From assembly GCA_945872035.1 (NCBI GenBank), contig CAMBYA010000001.1, positions 1 through 27,300 on the forward strand: a stretch of 27,300 nt of DNA. Reading direction: 5' to 3'. A program made the position numbers and the translations under genes. Positions 7,036 to 14,156 of the stretch are shown in pieces; the first letter of the stretch is position 1, and each line of letters starts with the position of its first letter. Source of the stretch: Rhizobium sp. Q54. GTDB lineage: Bacteria > Pseudomonadota > Alphaproteobacteria > SMXS01. The notes beneath the pieces were generated by a model, which did not search any database, had not been told where the DNA came from, and worked only from the letters and a program-made list of their open reading frames with translations.

Positions 7036-7884
7036 GTGCCGGACCTGCTGGCCAGCTATTTCACCATCGCCGGCGATCATCCGCCGTCGCTTGCGACCGG
7101 CGCCAGCCCGTATTCGCTGCGCGACCGCATCGAGGCGGCGGCGCGCGCCGGTTACACGGGCTTCGGCTTCTATGCCAGCGACCTGTCGGCCAGCCTCGAA
7201 AGTCTGAACTGGGCTGATATCCGCGCGCTGCTGGCCGGCAACGGCATAAGGCATGTGGAGGTGGAATGCCTGCGCAACTGGTTCGCCGACGGCGAGTTGC
7301 GCACCGCCTCCGATGCCGAGCGCCTTCTGCTGCTGGAGGCGGCCGGCGAGCTTGGCGCGTTCCAGATCAAGATCGGCGGCGGGCTTCCGGGCCGATGGAC
7401 GGCGCATGACCTGACCGATCCCTTCGGCGCCCTGTGCGACGATGCCGCGAAGGTCGGCACCAGGGTGAGCCTGGAAATGGTGCCGTTCTCGGTGGTAAGG
7501 GATCTGGCGACGGCGCTCGCCATTGTCGAAGGCGCGGGCCGGGCGAATGGCGGATTGATCCTCGATTTCTGGCACCTGGACCGGGCGGGCGTGACGCCGG
7601 CCGATATCGCCGCGCTGCCGCCGGAGCGTCTGTTCGGCGTCGAACTGTGCGACGCGGCGCGAGAGGTCGAGGGCACCATGCTGGAGGATACCTGGAAACG
7701 CCGCCGGTTCTGCGGCGACGGCGACGTGGACATTTCCAGTTACCTGGCGGCCATCGGCGGACTGGGCTTCACCGGCCCGTTCGGCTGCGAGGTGATTTCC
7801 GATGCGGTGCGCGCCATGACGCTCGACGACGCTGCACGCCGGTCCCACGACACGGCGGCCGCCATGTTCACAGTCACGGCTTAG
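7036..7884 (+). CDS. Sugar phosphate isomerase/epimerase-like TIM-barrel protein
   Basis: A 282-residue protein of the xylose isomerase-like / AP endonuclease 2 superfamily. Likely metal ligands are visible at strand ends: E147 (SLEMVPF), D177 and H180 (LILDFWHLDR), and E252 (FGCEVISD); the RRFCGDGDVD stretch (224-231) matches the family's 'R-x-x-G-x-G-x-x-D' loop. The start is a GTG at 7036, four bases after the oxygenase stop, with GGCGAGTAGG upstream. Members isomerise or epimerise sugars, open inositol-type rings, or dehydrate hydroxy-carbonyl compounds. Here it presumably acts on the product of the preceding Rieske oxygenase (inference from operon structure). The exact reaction cannot be told. 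Confidence 0.82.
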   Translation: MPDLLASYFTIAGDHPPSLATGASPYSLRDRIEAAARAGYTGFGFYASDLSASLESLNWADIRALLAGNGIRHVEVECLRNWFADGELRTASDAERLLLLEAAGELGAFQIKIGGGLPGRWTAHDLTDPFGALCDDAAKVGTRVSLEMVPFSVVRDLATALAIVEGAGRANGGLILDFWHLDRAGVTPADIAALPPERLFGVELCDAAREVEGTMLEDTWKRRRFCGDGDVDISSYLAAIGGLGFTGPFGCEVISDAVRAMTLDDAARRSHDTAAAMFTVTA

Positions 7885-7895
7885 GGGAGACAACG

Positions 7896-8420
7896 ATGCG
7901 GGTTCCGAACGGCACGTTCATGCAGATGGCCTGGTTCGTCGACGACATCCAGGCGGCCATGCGGCACTGGTACGAGCATTCGGGCGTCGGCCCGTTCTAC
8001 TACGGCACCCGCAGCACGCTCGACATCGTCCACCGCGGCACGCCGCTGAAGCTGGATTTCAGCGGCGCCATCGCCCAGGCCGGGCCGATCCAGATCGAGC
8101 TGCTGACCCAGTATGACGCCGCGCCGTCAGCCTTCCGCGACGTGTTCGCGCCGGGCCAGAGCGGCCCGCACCACATGGGCAGCATCGTCGAGGACTATGA
8201 CCGCGAACTGGAAACCTACCTGAAGCAGGGCTTCGAAATCGCCCATTCGGGTTCGGTCGGCACCCGCCGCTTCTGCTTCATCGACACCCGCCCCGCCTTC
8301 GGCATCATGACCGAACTGCTGGAGGACACGCCGGATTTGCAGGATCTGTTCGGCAGGATTACCGATGCGTCAGTCGGGTGGGACGGGACCGATCCCTACC
8401 GAGACCGGTCGAAGTGGTAG
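7896..8420 (+). CDS. VOC (glyoxalase/bleomycin resistance fold) family protein
   Basis: A 174-residue protein with a VOC fold of two beta-alpha-beta-beta-beta modules: MAWFVDDIQAAMRHWYEHSGVGPFYY at the start, then GPHHMGSIVEDYDRELETYLKQGFEIAHSG in the middle, and FGIMTELLED near the end. H and E in the second module (GPHHMG, MTELLE) are positioned like VOC metal ligands; the usual first-module histidine is not obvious. The ATG at 7896 follows TTAGGGGAGACAACG, 11 bases after the preceding stop. Family members include glyoxalase I, methylmalonyl-CoA epimerase, extradiol dioxygenases and decarboxylating enzymes. As third gene of the TetR-controlled operon it probably processes an intermediate made by the oxygenase and TIM-barrel protein. 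Confidence 0.82.
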   Translation: MRVPNGTFMQMAWFVDDIQAAMRHWYEHSGVGPFYYGTRSTLDIVHRGTPLKLDFSGAIAQAGPIQIELLTQYDAAPSAFRDVFAPGQSGPHHMGSIVEDYDRELETYLKQGFEIAHSGSVGTRRFCFIDTRPAFGIMTELLEDTPDLQDLFGRITDASVGWDGTDPYRDRSKW

Positions 8421-8472
8421 AAGCTGCTCGCGCTTCATCTGCATTGCCGATTGCCATCACAGTGCATATATT

Positions 8473-8507
8473 GATGGCGATGCTATCATATTAGAGTAAA
8501 CGCCATC
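8473..8507 (+). promoter_or_regulatory. Inverted repeat just upstream of the toxin-antitoxin operon, probable autoregulatory site
   Basis: GATGGCG (8473-8479) and CGCCATC (8501-8507) form an inverted repeat ending one base before the antitoxin ATG, with an AT-rich centre (TGCTATCATATTAGAGTAAA) suited to a promoter. The local AT content contrasts with the flanks. Ribbon-helix-helix antitoxins usually bind such repeats together with their toxin. Confidence 0.55.
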
Positions 8508-8762
8508 ATGCCTGCCGTTACCATTCGCAATCTCCCCGAGGAGACCCACCGCGCCCTCAAGGTCCGCGCGGCACGGCACAATCGCAGCACGGAAGCCGAG
8601 ATGCGCGCCATCCTGGAGGCCGCCGTGCGACCTGCCGGGCGGTTGCGGCTCGGGACCGCGTTGGCCGGCATGAGCCGGAAGATCGGGCTTACCAACGCCG
8701 ATGTCGAGGCGCTCGAGCAGGCCCGCGATACCAGTCCTGCCGAGCCGCTGTATCTCGAATGA
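8508..8762 (+). CDS. FitA-like ribbon-helix-helix antitoxin
   Basis: An 84-residue antitoxin. Its N-terminal segment VTIRNLPEETHRALKVRAARHNRSTEAEMRAILEAAV is the FitA/StbC-type ribbon-helix-helix pattern (beta strand 'T-I-R-N-L-P', then two helices), which dimerises and binds DNA. The C-terminal half (ADVEALEQARDTSPAEPLYLE) would wrap around the toxin. The gene overlaps the following PIN-domain toxin by ATGA, the usual antitoxin-first arrangement with coupled translation. No strong ribosome site precedes the ATG (only GAG at distance), and an inverted repeat abuts the start. It is expected to repress its own operon in complex with the toxin. Confidence 0.9.
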   Translation: MPAVTIRNLPEETHRALKVRAARHNRSTEAEMRAILEAAVRPAGRLRLGTALAGMSRKIGLTNADVEALEQARDTSPAEPLYLE

Positions 8763-9181
8763 TCGTGCTCGACACCAATGTGGTCTCCGAGGCGATGAAG
8801 CCAGAGCCGGATCCGGCGGTCCGCGACTGGCTCGACGAGCAGGCGGCGGAGACGCTCTATCTCTCCAGCGTCACCATCGCCGAGCTGATGTTCGGCATCG
8901 GCGCCCTTCCCGAAGGCAGGCGCAAGAACAAGCTGGCCGTCGCGCTCGATGGCGTGCTGGAGCTGTTCGCGGATCGCATCCTGCCGTTCGACATTGACGC
9001 TGCACGGCGTTACGCCGACCTGGCCGTGAAGGCGCGCGGGGCAGGAAGGGGCTTCCCGACGCCGGACGGCTACATCGCCGCGATCGCCGCCGCCCACGAT
9101 TTCGCTGTCGCCTCCCGCGATACCAGCGCGTTCACAGCCGCCGGTCTTACAGTGATCGACCCCTGGACGGCGGCCGGCTGA
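8759..9181 (+). CDS. vapC: PIN-domain ribonuclease toxin (VapC/FitB type)
   Basis: A 140-residue PIN domain. The acidic metal-binding residues are all present: D5 (VLDTNVVSE), E42 (TIAELMFGI), D103 (PDGYIAAIA) and D121 (SRDTSAF). VapC/FitB toxins cleave RNA, often tRNA, using Mg2+ held by this cluster, and are silenced by the cognate antitoxin. The ATG overlaps the antitoxin stop (ATGA), so the two are co-translated. LDTNVVSEAMKPEPDPAV and the S-x-V-T-I-A-E-L-M-x-G-I motif are especially typical of the FitB branch. The catalytic set is intact, so the toxin should be active. The gene lies between a catabolic operon and an oppositely oriented membrane protein, as expected for a mobile accessory module. 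Confidence 0.93.
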   Translation: MIVLDTNVVSEAMKPEPDPAVRDWLDEQAAETLYLSSVTIAELMFGIGALPEGRRKNKLAVALDGVLELFADRILPFDIDAARRYADLAVKARGAGRGFPTPDGYIAAIAAAHDFAVASRDTSAFTAAGLTVIDPWTAAG

Positions 9182-9212
9182 CAAATAGAAACATCAGCAC
9201 CGCAAAAGACGG

Positions 9213-9533
9213 TCAATCGACAGGCAAGTTGATCGATCCATACGCGGCCCAAGCTTTGACAACACAGAACAGTCCGCATGCGATGCCGGTGACGATCAAC
9301 GGCATGTTGCCCGCGCGCCCCGTGCGTTGCTCGATCAGGCTCCAAGGGACCGAGATCGTGGCAAGCAACGCCGGCCCTAAAGACCATCTCAGCGCTCCAA
9401 CTATCGGCAGGTATCCCGCGTGTATCCAGTCATAGACGAACAAATGCACACAGGCACTTACCAGAAATACGAGGAAGTAGGCTGACAGCAGAAACCAGCC
9501 CAGCTTGAACTTGCGCCAACGGACCAACAGCAT
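9213..9533 (-). CDS. Small integral membrane protein, hypothetical
   Basis: A roughly 106-residue protein with three likely membrane helices: FKLGWFLLSAYFLVFLVSACVHLFVY, ALRWSLGPALLATISVPWSLI and MPLIVTGIACGLFCVVKAWAAYG. I do not recognise the family. The start is uncertain: the ATG at 9533 is immediately preceded by GGGGAG with no spacing, so initiation two codons later (TTG at 9527) is also possible. The gene follows the permease on the same strand, 22 bases after the stop of the permease's out-of-frame C-terminal domain, and may be its last operon member. Base composition is lower in GC than the neighbours. No function can be assigned. Confidence 0.55.
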   Translation of the reverse strand: MLLVRWRKFKLGWFLLSAYFLVFLVSACVHLFVYDWIHAGYLPIVGALRWSLGPALLATISVPWSLIEQRTGRAGNMPLIVTGIACGLFCVVKAWAAYGSINLPVD

Positions 9534-9555
9534 CTCCCCATTGGGACTGCCGATG

Positions 9556-9790
9556 CTAGCGGTCGTCCACATAAACCACCAGCACGTGCTGTTTGCCATC
9601 GACGCCGTCCGAGCGCAGCTCATCCGCCCAGTGCCGCATCAGCGTCACTTGCAGTCCACCGTCATCGGCGTCGAGGTTCGCGTGCCGGTCGATGTTCAGA
9701 GGCTCGCCCTGCCATGTCAGCTGCATCTGCAGGCCGACCTCATCGTAGCGCAGTTCGATCCCAACCTCGGCTCGGGTTGCATAAGCCGCA
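9556..9790 (-). pseudogene. Out-of-frame C-terminal domain of the NCS2 permease
   Basis: In the -1 frame relative to the permease, the reverse strand encodes AEVGIELRYDEVGLQMQLTW, then QGEPLNIDRHANLDADDGG and a C-terminal QVTLMRHWADELRSDG...HVLVVYVDD, ending in TAG at 9556-9558. From memory, many proteobacterial uracil/xanthine permeases carry a C-terminal cytoplasmic domain of this kind, with 'R-F-D-E-x-N-L-D-x-x-I-x-Y-x-G' and a closing 'A-D-x-V-x-V...H-F' pattern. The permease frame instead runs on to a stop at 9717 with an unrelated basic tail. A single-base deletion between about 9765 and 9800 would explain this. It is either a true frameshift or a sequence error. Confidence 0.6.
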
Positions 9791-11225
9791 GCGCGAGGGC
9801 GGCGAACTCTTCGAGGACATTCCCGGCGCGGGCGATCAACTCGACGCGGGCACCCCACAGGCGGCCATTGGTTTCGACGATCTCCTTCAACGTCGCGCTG
9901 CCGTCGCCCGGCCGCCAGCGCGCCTCTATGTTGCGGGAGATGCCGAGCCGCAGCACGGCGTTGAGCACCAGCGCCGCCAGCATGGCGGTGGCGAGCGGCG
10001 AGTTCATCAGCTGCTGGCCGAGCGATGGCAGGTGCAGGATGCCCTTGATGTCGGTGGCGAGCACGCTGACGACGATGCCCGAGCCGATGACCAGGGTACG
10101 GCGCGCGTCGATCAGCCGCTGCGACAGCATGCCGATGCCGGTCTTGAGGGTGAAGGTGGCCGAGTAGAAGCACGCCGCGCCGAGGATGCCGGCCGGGATC
10201 GCATAGAGCACGCCGGCCGCGCCGGGGATGAAGCCGAGGGCAATCCAGCCGACGCCCGCGGCGATGCCGACCCGCCGCGCATGGACGCCGTTGGCGGCGG
10301 CCAGGCCGACGCTGCCCGAATAGGTGTTGGTGCCCAGCACGCCGAGGACGCCCGCGACGACGCAGCCCATGCCGTCGGCCAGCGTGCCGGCGCGGATCGC
10401 CTTGAAGTCGGGCGACTTCCAGTTGGGGTCTGTAAGTTGCTGGCAGGCGGTCAGATCGGCCATGGCGCGCACGAAACAGGCCAGCGCGCCGATCAGGAAG
10501 CCCGGCAGGAACGCGACCGGGAACGACGGCGCGAACAGCGGCCAGGCCGGCGCGACGAACTCGATGTTGCCGGTGGCGGCCCGCGCGTCGCCCGAGGCGA
10601 TCTCGAGCACGGCAAAGGCGAGGCATCCCGTCACCACGCCGACCAGCACCGCCAGCGACCGCAGGCCCGGCGTTCCCCAGATGGCGACGCCGATGATGGT
10701 CGCCAGGGTGATGGCGGCGGCGGCCAGCTCGTTCGGCCCGACCGGCCCGTTCGGCCCGGCGCCGATCATCAGTTTGAGCCCGAACACGCCGAGGGCGATG
10801 CCGAGCAGCGAGATGACCACGCCGATGATCTCCGGCGGCACATAGGCGCGCAGGGCACGGATGCAGCGCGACAGCGCCATCTCGGTAAGGCCGGCGGCGA
10901 TGGTCAGCCCGGCGACCGCGCCCAACCCGCCCGATTGCGCCGCCGCGACCGCGAACGGCACGTAGAGGATGGTGCAATGCCCCAGCAGCAGGTGGCCCGA
11001 GCCGATGCCGCGCTTTCCGTAGGCCTGGATCAGCGTGCCGATGCCCATCGCCACCATGGCCAGGCTGACGTAACGGGTGATGGTTTCGGGATCGGCGCCC
11101 GCAGCCTCGGCGACGATGCGCGGAAAGATCAGCGTCACCGCGCTGAGCGAGATGTGCTGCAGCGCGTTGAGCCAGGTGATCCGGAGCGGCGGCACCGCAT
11201 CGACGGCATAGGTGATCGACGACAT
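9717..11225 (-). CDS. NCS2 (SLC23/UraA-type) purine/pyrimidine permease, C-terminus apparently frameshifted
   Basis: A 502-residue multi-pass transporter of the nucleobase-cation-symport-2 family. It opens with RITWLNALQHISLSAVTLIFP, typical of the first helix, and has about 12-14 hydrophobic helices, with GTNTYSGSVGLAAANGVHARRV and GILGAACFYSATFTLKTGIG as conserved segments. It would import uracil, xanthine or a related base with H+ or Na+. The ATG at 11225 has GGGGCGGGGA upstream. The last ~25 residues in this frame (MQPEPRLGSNCATMRSACRCS) look non-native; the expected cytoplasmic domain continues in the -1 frame to 9556. The transmembrane core is complete, so transport may persist. It is divergent from an MFS gene. 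Confidence 0.85.
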   Translation of the reverse strand: MSSITYAVDAVPPLRITWLNALQHISLSAVTLIFPRIVAEAAGADPETITRYVSLAMVAMGIGTLIQAYGKRGIGSGHLLLGHCTILYVPFAVAAAQSGGLGAVAGLTIAAGLTEMALSRCIRALRAYVPPEIIGVVISLLGIALGVFGLKLMIGAGPNGPVGPNELAAAAITLATIIGVAIWGTPGLRSLAVLVGVVTGCLAFAVLEIASGDARAATGNIEFVAPAWPLFAPSFPVAFLPGFLIGALACFVRAMADLTACQQLTDPNWKSPDFKAIRAGTLADGMGCVVAGVLGVLGTNTYSGSVGLAAANGVHARRVGIAAGVGWIALGFIPGAAGVLYAIPAGILGAACFYSATFTLKTGIGMLSQRLIDARRTLVIGSGIVVSVLATDIKGILHLPSLGQQLMNSPLATAMLAALVLNAVLRLGISRNIEARWRPGDGSATLKEIVETNGRLWGARVELIARAGNVLEEFAALALRLMQPEPRLGSNCATMRSACRCS

Positions 11226-11374
11226 TCCCCGCCCCTTAAGGAACCCTGGATGATGCTAGTTCACCTGCCGTGCGCGCGCAAAGCGTTGCCGTCCGTCCTC
11301 GCGCATGGCCTCTGGGCGGTGGCGCCGCCGGTGCTTGATCGCTAAGGTTGCGGCTCACTGACCGGAGCGTTGAA

Positions 11375-12670
11375 TTGGACACCCCCGACCGGACGGCCAT
11401 GTCGCCCGAAACCGCCGGGCGCTGGACCATCGTGGCCCTGCTGCTGGCGGTGCAGATCTTCGCCAATGTGGACCGCCAGATCCTGAATGTGCTGGTCGAG
11501 CCGGTGAAGGCCGAGTTCGGGCTGTCCGACAAGGTGATGGGGCTGCTGACCGGAGCCGCGTTCTCGGTTTTCTACGCCGTCCTCGGCGTGCCGCTGGCCC
11601 TGCTGGCCGACCGCGCCAACCGGCGCAACCTGATCGCCGCCGCCCTCGCGGTTTGGAGCGCCATGACCGTGGTCTGCGGCCTGGCGACGACCGCCCTGCA
11701 GCTGATCCTGGCGCGCATCGGCGTCGCGGTGGGCGAGGCGGGCGCGGGACCGGCGTCGCAGAGCATCGTGTCGGACCTGTTCGCGCCCAAGGAACGGGCG
11801 CTGCCGATGGCGATGCTGGCCGTCGGGCCCAATCTCGGCATCATGTTCGGCTTCGTCGCCGGCAGCCTGCTGGCGGAAATGTTCGGCTGGCGCATGGCGT
11901 TCATCGCCGTCGGCGTGCCCGGCCTGCTGATGGCGCTGATCATCCTCGCCGCCATGCGCGAGCCGCGCCGCGGCATGATCGACAAGGTGGCGGACCGGCC
12001 CGAGGACAGGCCGGGCTTCGGCACCCTGCTGCGCACCATCGCCGCGCGCCCGTCGCTGATGTGGATCATCGCCGGCTTTTCCTGCGCCGGCATGTTCGGC
12101 TATGGCGCCATCGCCTGGGCGACGGCGTTCTTCAACCGCAGCTACGGCCTGAGTCCGGGCGAGATCGGGCCGATCATCGGCATCCTGGTCGGCGTCGGCG
12201 GCGCCATCGGCACGTTGGCGGGCGGCTGGCTGGCCGACCGCACCGGCCGGCACGACGTGCGCTGGCGGCTGTGGATCATCTGCATCTCGGCCAGCATCGC
12301 CGCGCCGCTGGCAGCCGCCGCGTTCCTGGCGCAGAACCAGTGGCTGACCCTGGCGCTGATGACGTTTCCCGCCTCCGTCGCGATCTTCCATGCGGGCCCC
12401 AGCTTCGCGCTGGTGCAGGAGCTGGTGCCGCTGCGGCTTCGGGCGCTGGCGGCGGCGTTCCTGCTGTTCTGCCTGAACGTGATCGGCGGCGGCCTCGGCC
12501 CATTTGTCGTCGGCTTGCTGAGCGACCTGATGGAGCCGTCGCTGGGCCGCGAGTCGCTGCGCTACGCGATGCTGGCGCTGACCGTGCCGATCCTGCTCAG
12601 CGTGCTGTTCTACTACATGGCCGCGCGCCGCCTGCCCCGCGACCTGGCCGAGGCGCACGCGGCGTCCTGA
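11375..12670 (+). CDS. MFS transporter
   Basis: A ~431-residue major facilitator with about 12 hydrophobic helices. It has the first-helix motif FANVDRQILNVLVEPVKAEFGLSD, the loop 2-3 motif GVPLALLADRANRRNLI (the family 'G-x-L-a-D-r-x-g-r-r' signature), and a second copy GGWLADRTGRHDVR between the later helices. The N-terminal half resembles spinster-like/aromatic-acid MFS proteins from proteobacterial catabolic clusters. The start is uncertain: TTG at 11375 with GGAG eight bases upstream, or ATG at 11399 with a weak site. The stop is directly adjacent to the convergent lipoprotein gene's stop, with no base between. The substrate is unknown; import or export of a small organic acid is plausible. 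Confidence 0.85.
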   Translation: MDTPDRTAMSPETAGRWTIVALLLAVQIFANVDRQILNVLVEPVKAEFGLSDKVMGLLTGAAFSVFYAVLGVPLALLADRANRRNLIAAALAVWSAMTVVCGLATTALQLILARIGVAVGEAGAGPASQSIVSDLFAPKERALPMAMLAVGPNLGIMFGFVAGSLLAEMFGWRMAFIAVGVPGLLMALIILAAMREPRRGMIDKVADRPEDRPGFGTLLRTIAARPSLMWIIAGFSCAGMFGYGAIAWATAFFNRSYGLSPGEIGPIIGILVGVGGAIGTLAGGWLADRTGRHDVRWRLWIICISASIAAPLAAAAFLAQNQWLTLALMTFPASVAIFHAGPSFALVQELVPLRLRALAAAFLLFCLNVIGGGLGPFVVGLLSDLMEPSLGRESLRYAMLALTVPILLSVLFYYMAARRLPRDLAEAHAAS

Positions 12671-13141
12671 TCAGATCTGCTGCACCGCGTTGGGCTGGGC
12701 GGACGGGTCGCCGAACGTTGGTGACCTGATGTTGAGGGCGTTCAGCTTCAGTTCGCCGCCGCTGCTGCGCAGGACCATGCGGATCACCGCCGGTCCCCTG
12801 GCGAATTTGGCGTTGATGTCGACGGTAACGAAGGTGCCCTTGCCGGTGGAGGTGAAATAACCGGTCGTCGACGGCGGCTCGAAGCTGGAAAGCTCGCCGA
12901 GCTTCGAGAACACGATGAACTTGCGCTGCTGGTCGGCGCTGCCGATGGTGCTGTTGAATTCCTCGGTGCCGTAGGGCTTGAGCGCGTCCGCCCGCCATTC
13001 GGCGATCACCGGCACCACCTCGGTGGAGAACTTCTCCACCGCCTCCTTGGACGGCCCGATCACGCCGCAGGCCGCGAGGCAGGCCGCCAGCATCAACAAG
13101 CCGACGAGCCGCGCCCGCTGGAAGGAGGAGGTTGACGGCAT
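12671..13141 (-). CDS. Putative lipoprotein
   Basis: A 156-residue protein with a clear lipoprotein signal peptide: basic start (SFQRARL), hydrophobic stretch (VGLLMLAACLAAC) and lipobox LAAC with Cys25 as the predicted acylated residue. After cleavage at C25 it would be anchored to a membrane facing the periplasm. The mature part starts with a helix (SKEAVEKFSTEVVPVIAEWRADAL) and then has beta-like segments (GYFTSTGKGTFVTVDINAKFARGPAVIRMVLRS); the whole resembles a small stress-response or cystatin-like lipoprotein, but I do not recognise a named family. I chose the ATG at 13141 because the signal peptide begins there. It converges with the MFS gene, stop to stop. Confidence 0.8.
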   Translation of the reverse strand: MPSTSSFQRARLVGLLMLAACLAACGVIGPSKEAVEKFSTEVVPVIAEWRADALKPYGTEEFNSTIGSADQQRKFIVFSKLGELSSFEPPSTTGYFTSTGKGTFVTVDINAKFARGPAVIRMVLRSSGGELKLNALNIRSPTFGDPSAQPNAVQQI

Positions 13142-13216
13142 CGGCGATCCCCGGCGGTGGACGTTGGCCCAGTTTCTCCCCGTCGCGCATCGGAGGCAAC
13201 AGCCATGCGCCGATGG

Positions 13217-13363
13217 CGAAGCGCGCAGCGCGAACCAATGGCGAGCAGTCATGCTCGATTCCGATGCAGTCCGCCTACGCCCTTAGGACTACGGCGTGAC
13301 AGCCTTCGCGCAGCGCTTCGAATTTTGTGTCCTGCCTTGCCAAGCCGAAGCGCGCAGCGCGAA
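13217..13363. repeat. Cluster of short GC-rich repeats next to tRNA-Leu
   Basis: The 18-mer CGAAGCGCGCAGCGCGAA occurs twice as a direct repeat (13217-13234 and 13346-13363), and a related inverted form TTCGCGCAGCGCTTCG lies at 13305-13320. The inverted and second direct copies can form a hairpin just 3' of the minus-strand tRNA, possibly helping end its transcript. This 225-base gap holds no convincing ORF. Confidence 0.7.
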
Positions 13364-13366
13364 GGC

Positions 13367-13452
13367 TGGTGCGGGCGGTCGGACTCGAACCGACACTCTA
13401 TCGCTAGAAACGGATTTTGAGTCCGCCGCGTCTACCATTCCGCCACGCCCGC
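13367..13452 (-). tRNA. tRNA-Leu (anticodon CAA)
   Basis: On the minus strand the sequence begins GCGGGCGTGGCGGAATGGTA and ends CGCCCGC-ACCA, giving a perfect 7-bp acceptor stem, discriminator A and an encoded CCA tail. The anticodon stem-loop (GCGGA-CTCAAAA-TCCGT) places CAA at plus-strand positions 13417-13419, which reads UUG. A long variable arm lies between the anticodon and T arms (GGTTCGAGTCC), as expected for a class II leucine tRNA; total length is 86 nt. The gene stands alone between a lipoprotein gene and alkB, both on the same strand. Confidence 0.95.
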
Positions 13453-13508
13453 GCGGAGGAAGCGCATCATAGCGAGGGCGCGCGCCGGGTCAACGGCCGG
13501 CAAGCGAG

Positions 13509-14156
13509 TTATAGCGCCTTGCGAAATGTCAGGTTGTAACGCAGGTCGCCGGTCAGGTCGTGGTGTCCCGGCTTCATCGTGTCGATGCCATGGAAGGCGA
13601 GGCGCGACGGGCCGCCCCAGACGGCGACGTCGCCATGGTCGACCCGGAACCGGCGCGGCTTGTCCTTCCGGTCGAGACCGCCGAACAGGAAGGTGGCGGG
13701 CACGCCCAGCGATACCGAGACGATCGGGTGCGACAGGTTCCCCTCGTCGCGGTCCTGGTGCAGAGTCAGCCGCGCGCCGGGCGCGTAGCGGTTGATCAGG
13801 CAGGCCTCGGGCGCGAAGCCGGAAAAGCCCGCCGCCTGCGCCGCCCGGCCGGCCAGATCGCGGAACAGCGGCGGCATGTCGGGCCAGGGACGGCCGGTTT
13901 CGGGGTCGTCGGCGCCATAGCGATAGCCGCGCCGGTCGCTGATCCAGCCGACGGCGCCGCAATTTGTCATGGCCACCGACATGCGGAAACCGCCCGGCGT
14001 GATCAGGTGCCGGAACGGCGCGGCCTCGGCGATCGCGGTGATCTCCGCGAGCAGCGCGGGCGCCTCAGTGACGGCGAAGCCGCGCAGCAGCACCGCGCCA
14101 TCGGCCAGGTCCTCGACCGAGGCCGTCATCAGTCCTGCCAGCAGGTCGCCGGTCAC
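13509..14156 (-). CDS. alkB: Alpha-ketoglutarate-dependent DNA repair dioxygenase AlkB
   Basis: A 215-residue protein, almost exactly the length of E. coli AlkB (216). The Fe(II) ligands are H133 and D135 (LTLHQDRDE) and H189 (LAFHGID); the 2-oxoglutarate-binding motif is RYNLTFR (206-212) near the C terminus. SVAMTNCGAVGWISDRRGYRY (60-80) matches the substrate-lid region. AlkB removes 1-methyladenine and 3-methylcytosine lesions by oxidative demethylation. The start is a GTG at 14156, whose last bases form the ada stop (GTGA), with GAAGGA upstream, so it is translationally coupled to ada as in the enterobacterial ada-alkB operon. Probably induced by alkylation through Ada. Confidence 0.95.
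   Translation of the reverse strand: MTGDLLAGLMTASVEDLADGAVLLRGFAVTEAPALLAEITAIAEAAPFRHLITPGGFRMSVAMTNCGAVGWISDRRGYRYGADDPETGRPWPDMPPLFRDLAGRAAQAAGFSGFAPEACLINRYAPGARLTLHQDRDEGNLSHPIVSVSLGVPATFLFGGLDRKDKPRRFRVDHGDVAVWGGPSRLAFHGIDTMKPGHHDLTGDLRYNLTFRKAL

Noticed and set aside
9765..9800. Programmed -1 ribosomal frameshift in the permease
   Set aside because: No X-XXY-YYZ slippery sequence was found near the frame change; mutation or sequence error is simpler.
9556..10977. 473-aa minus-strand frame read as one protein
   Set aside because: Only its last ~70 residues look real, as the permease C-terminal domain; the rest is the permease read out of frame.
9714..11345. 543-aa plus-strand ORF opposite the permease
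   Set aside because: Its translation is almost entirely charged low-complexity residues (R, D, A, G, H), opposite a clear membrane transporter.
11342..12658. 438-aa minus-strand ORF opposite the MFS gene
   Set aside because: Low-complexity, H/Q/R/D-rich antisense translation with no motifs.
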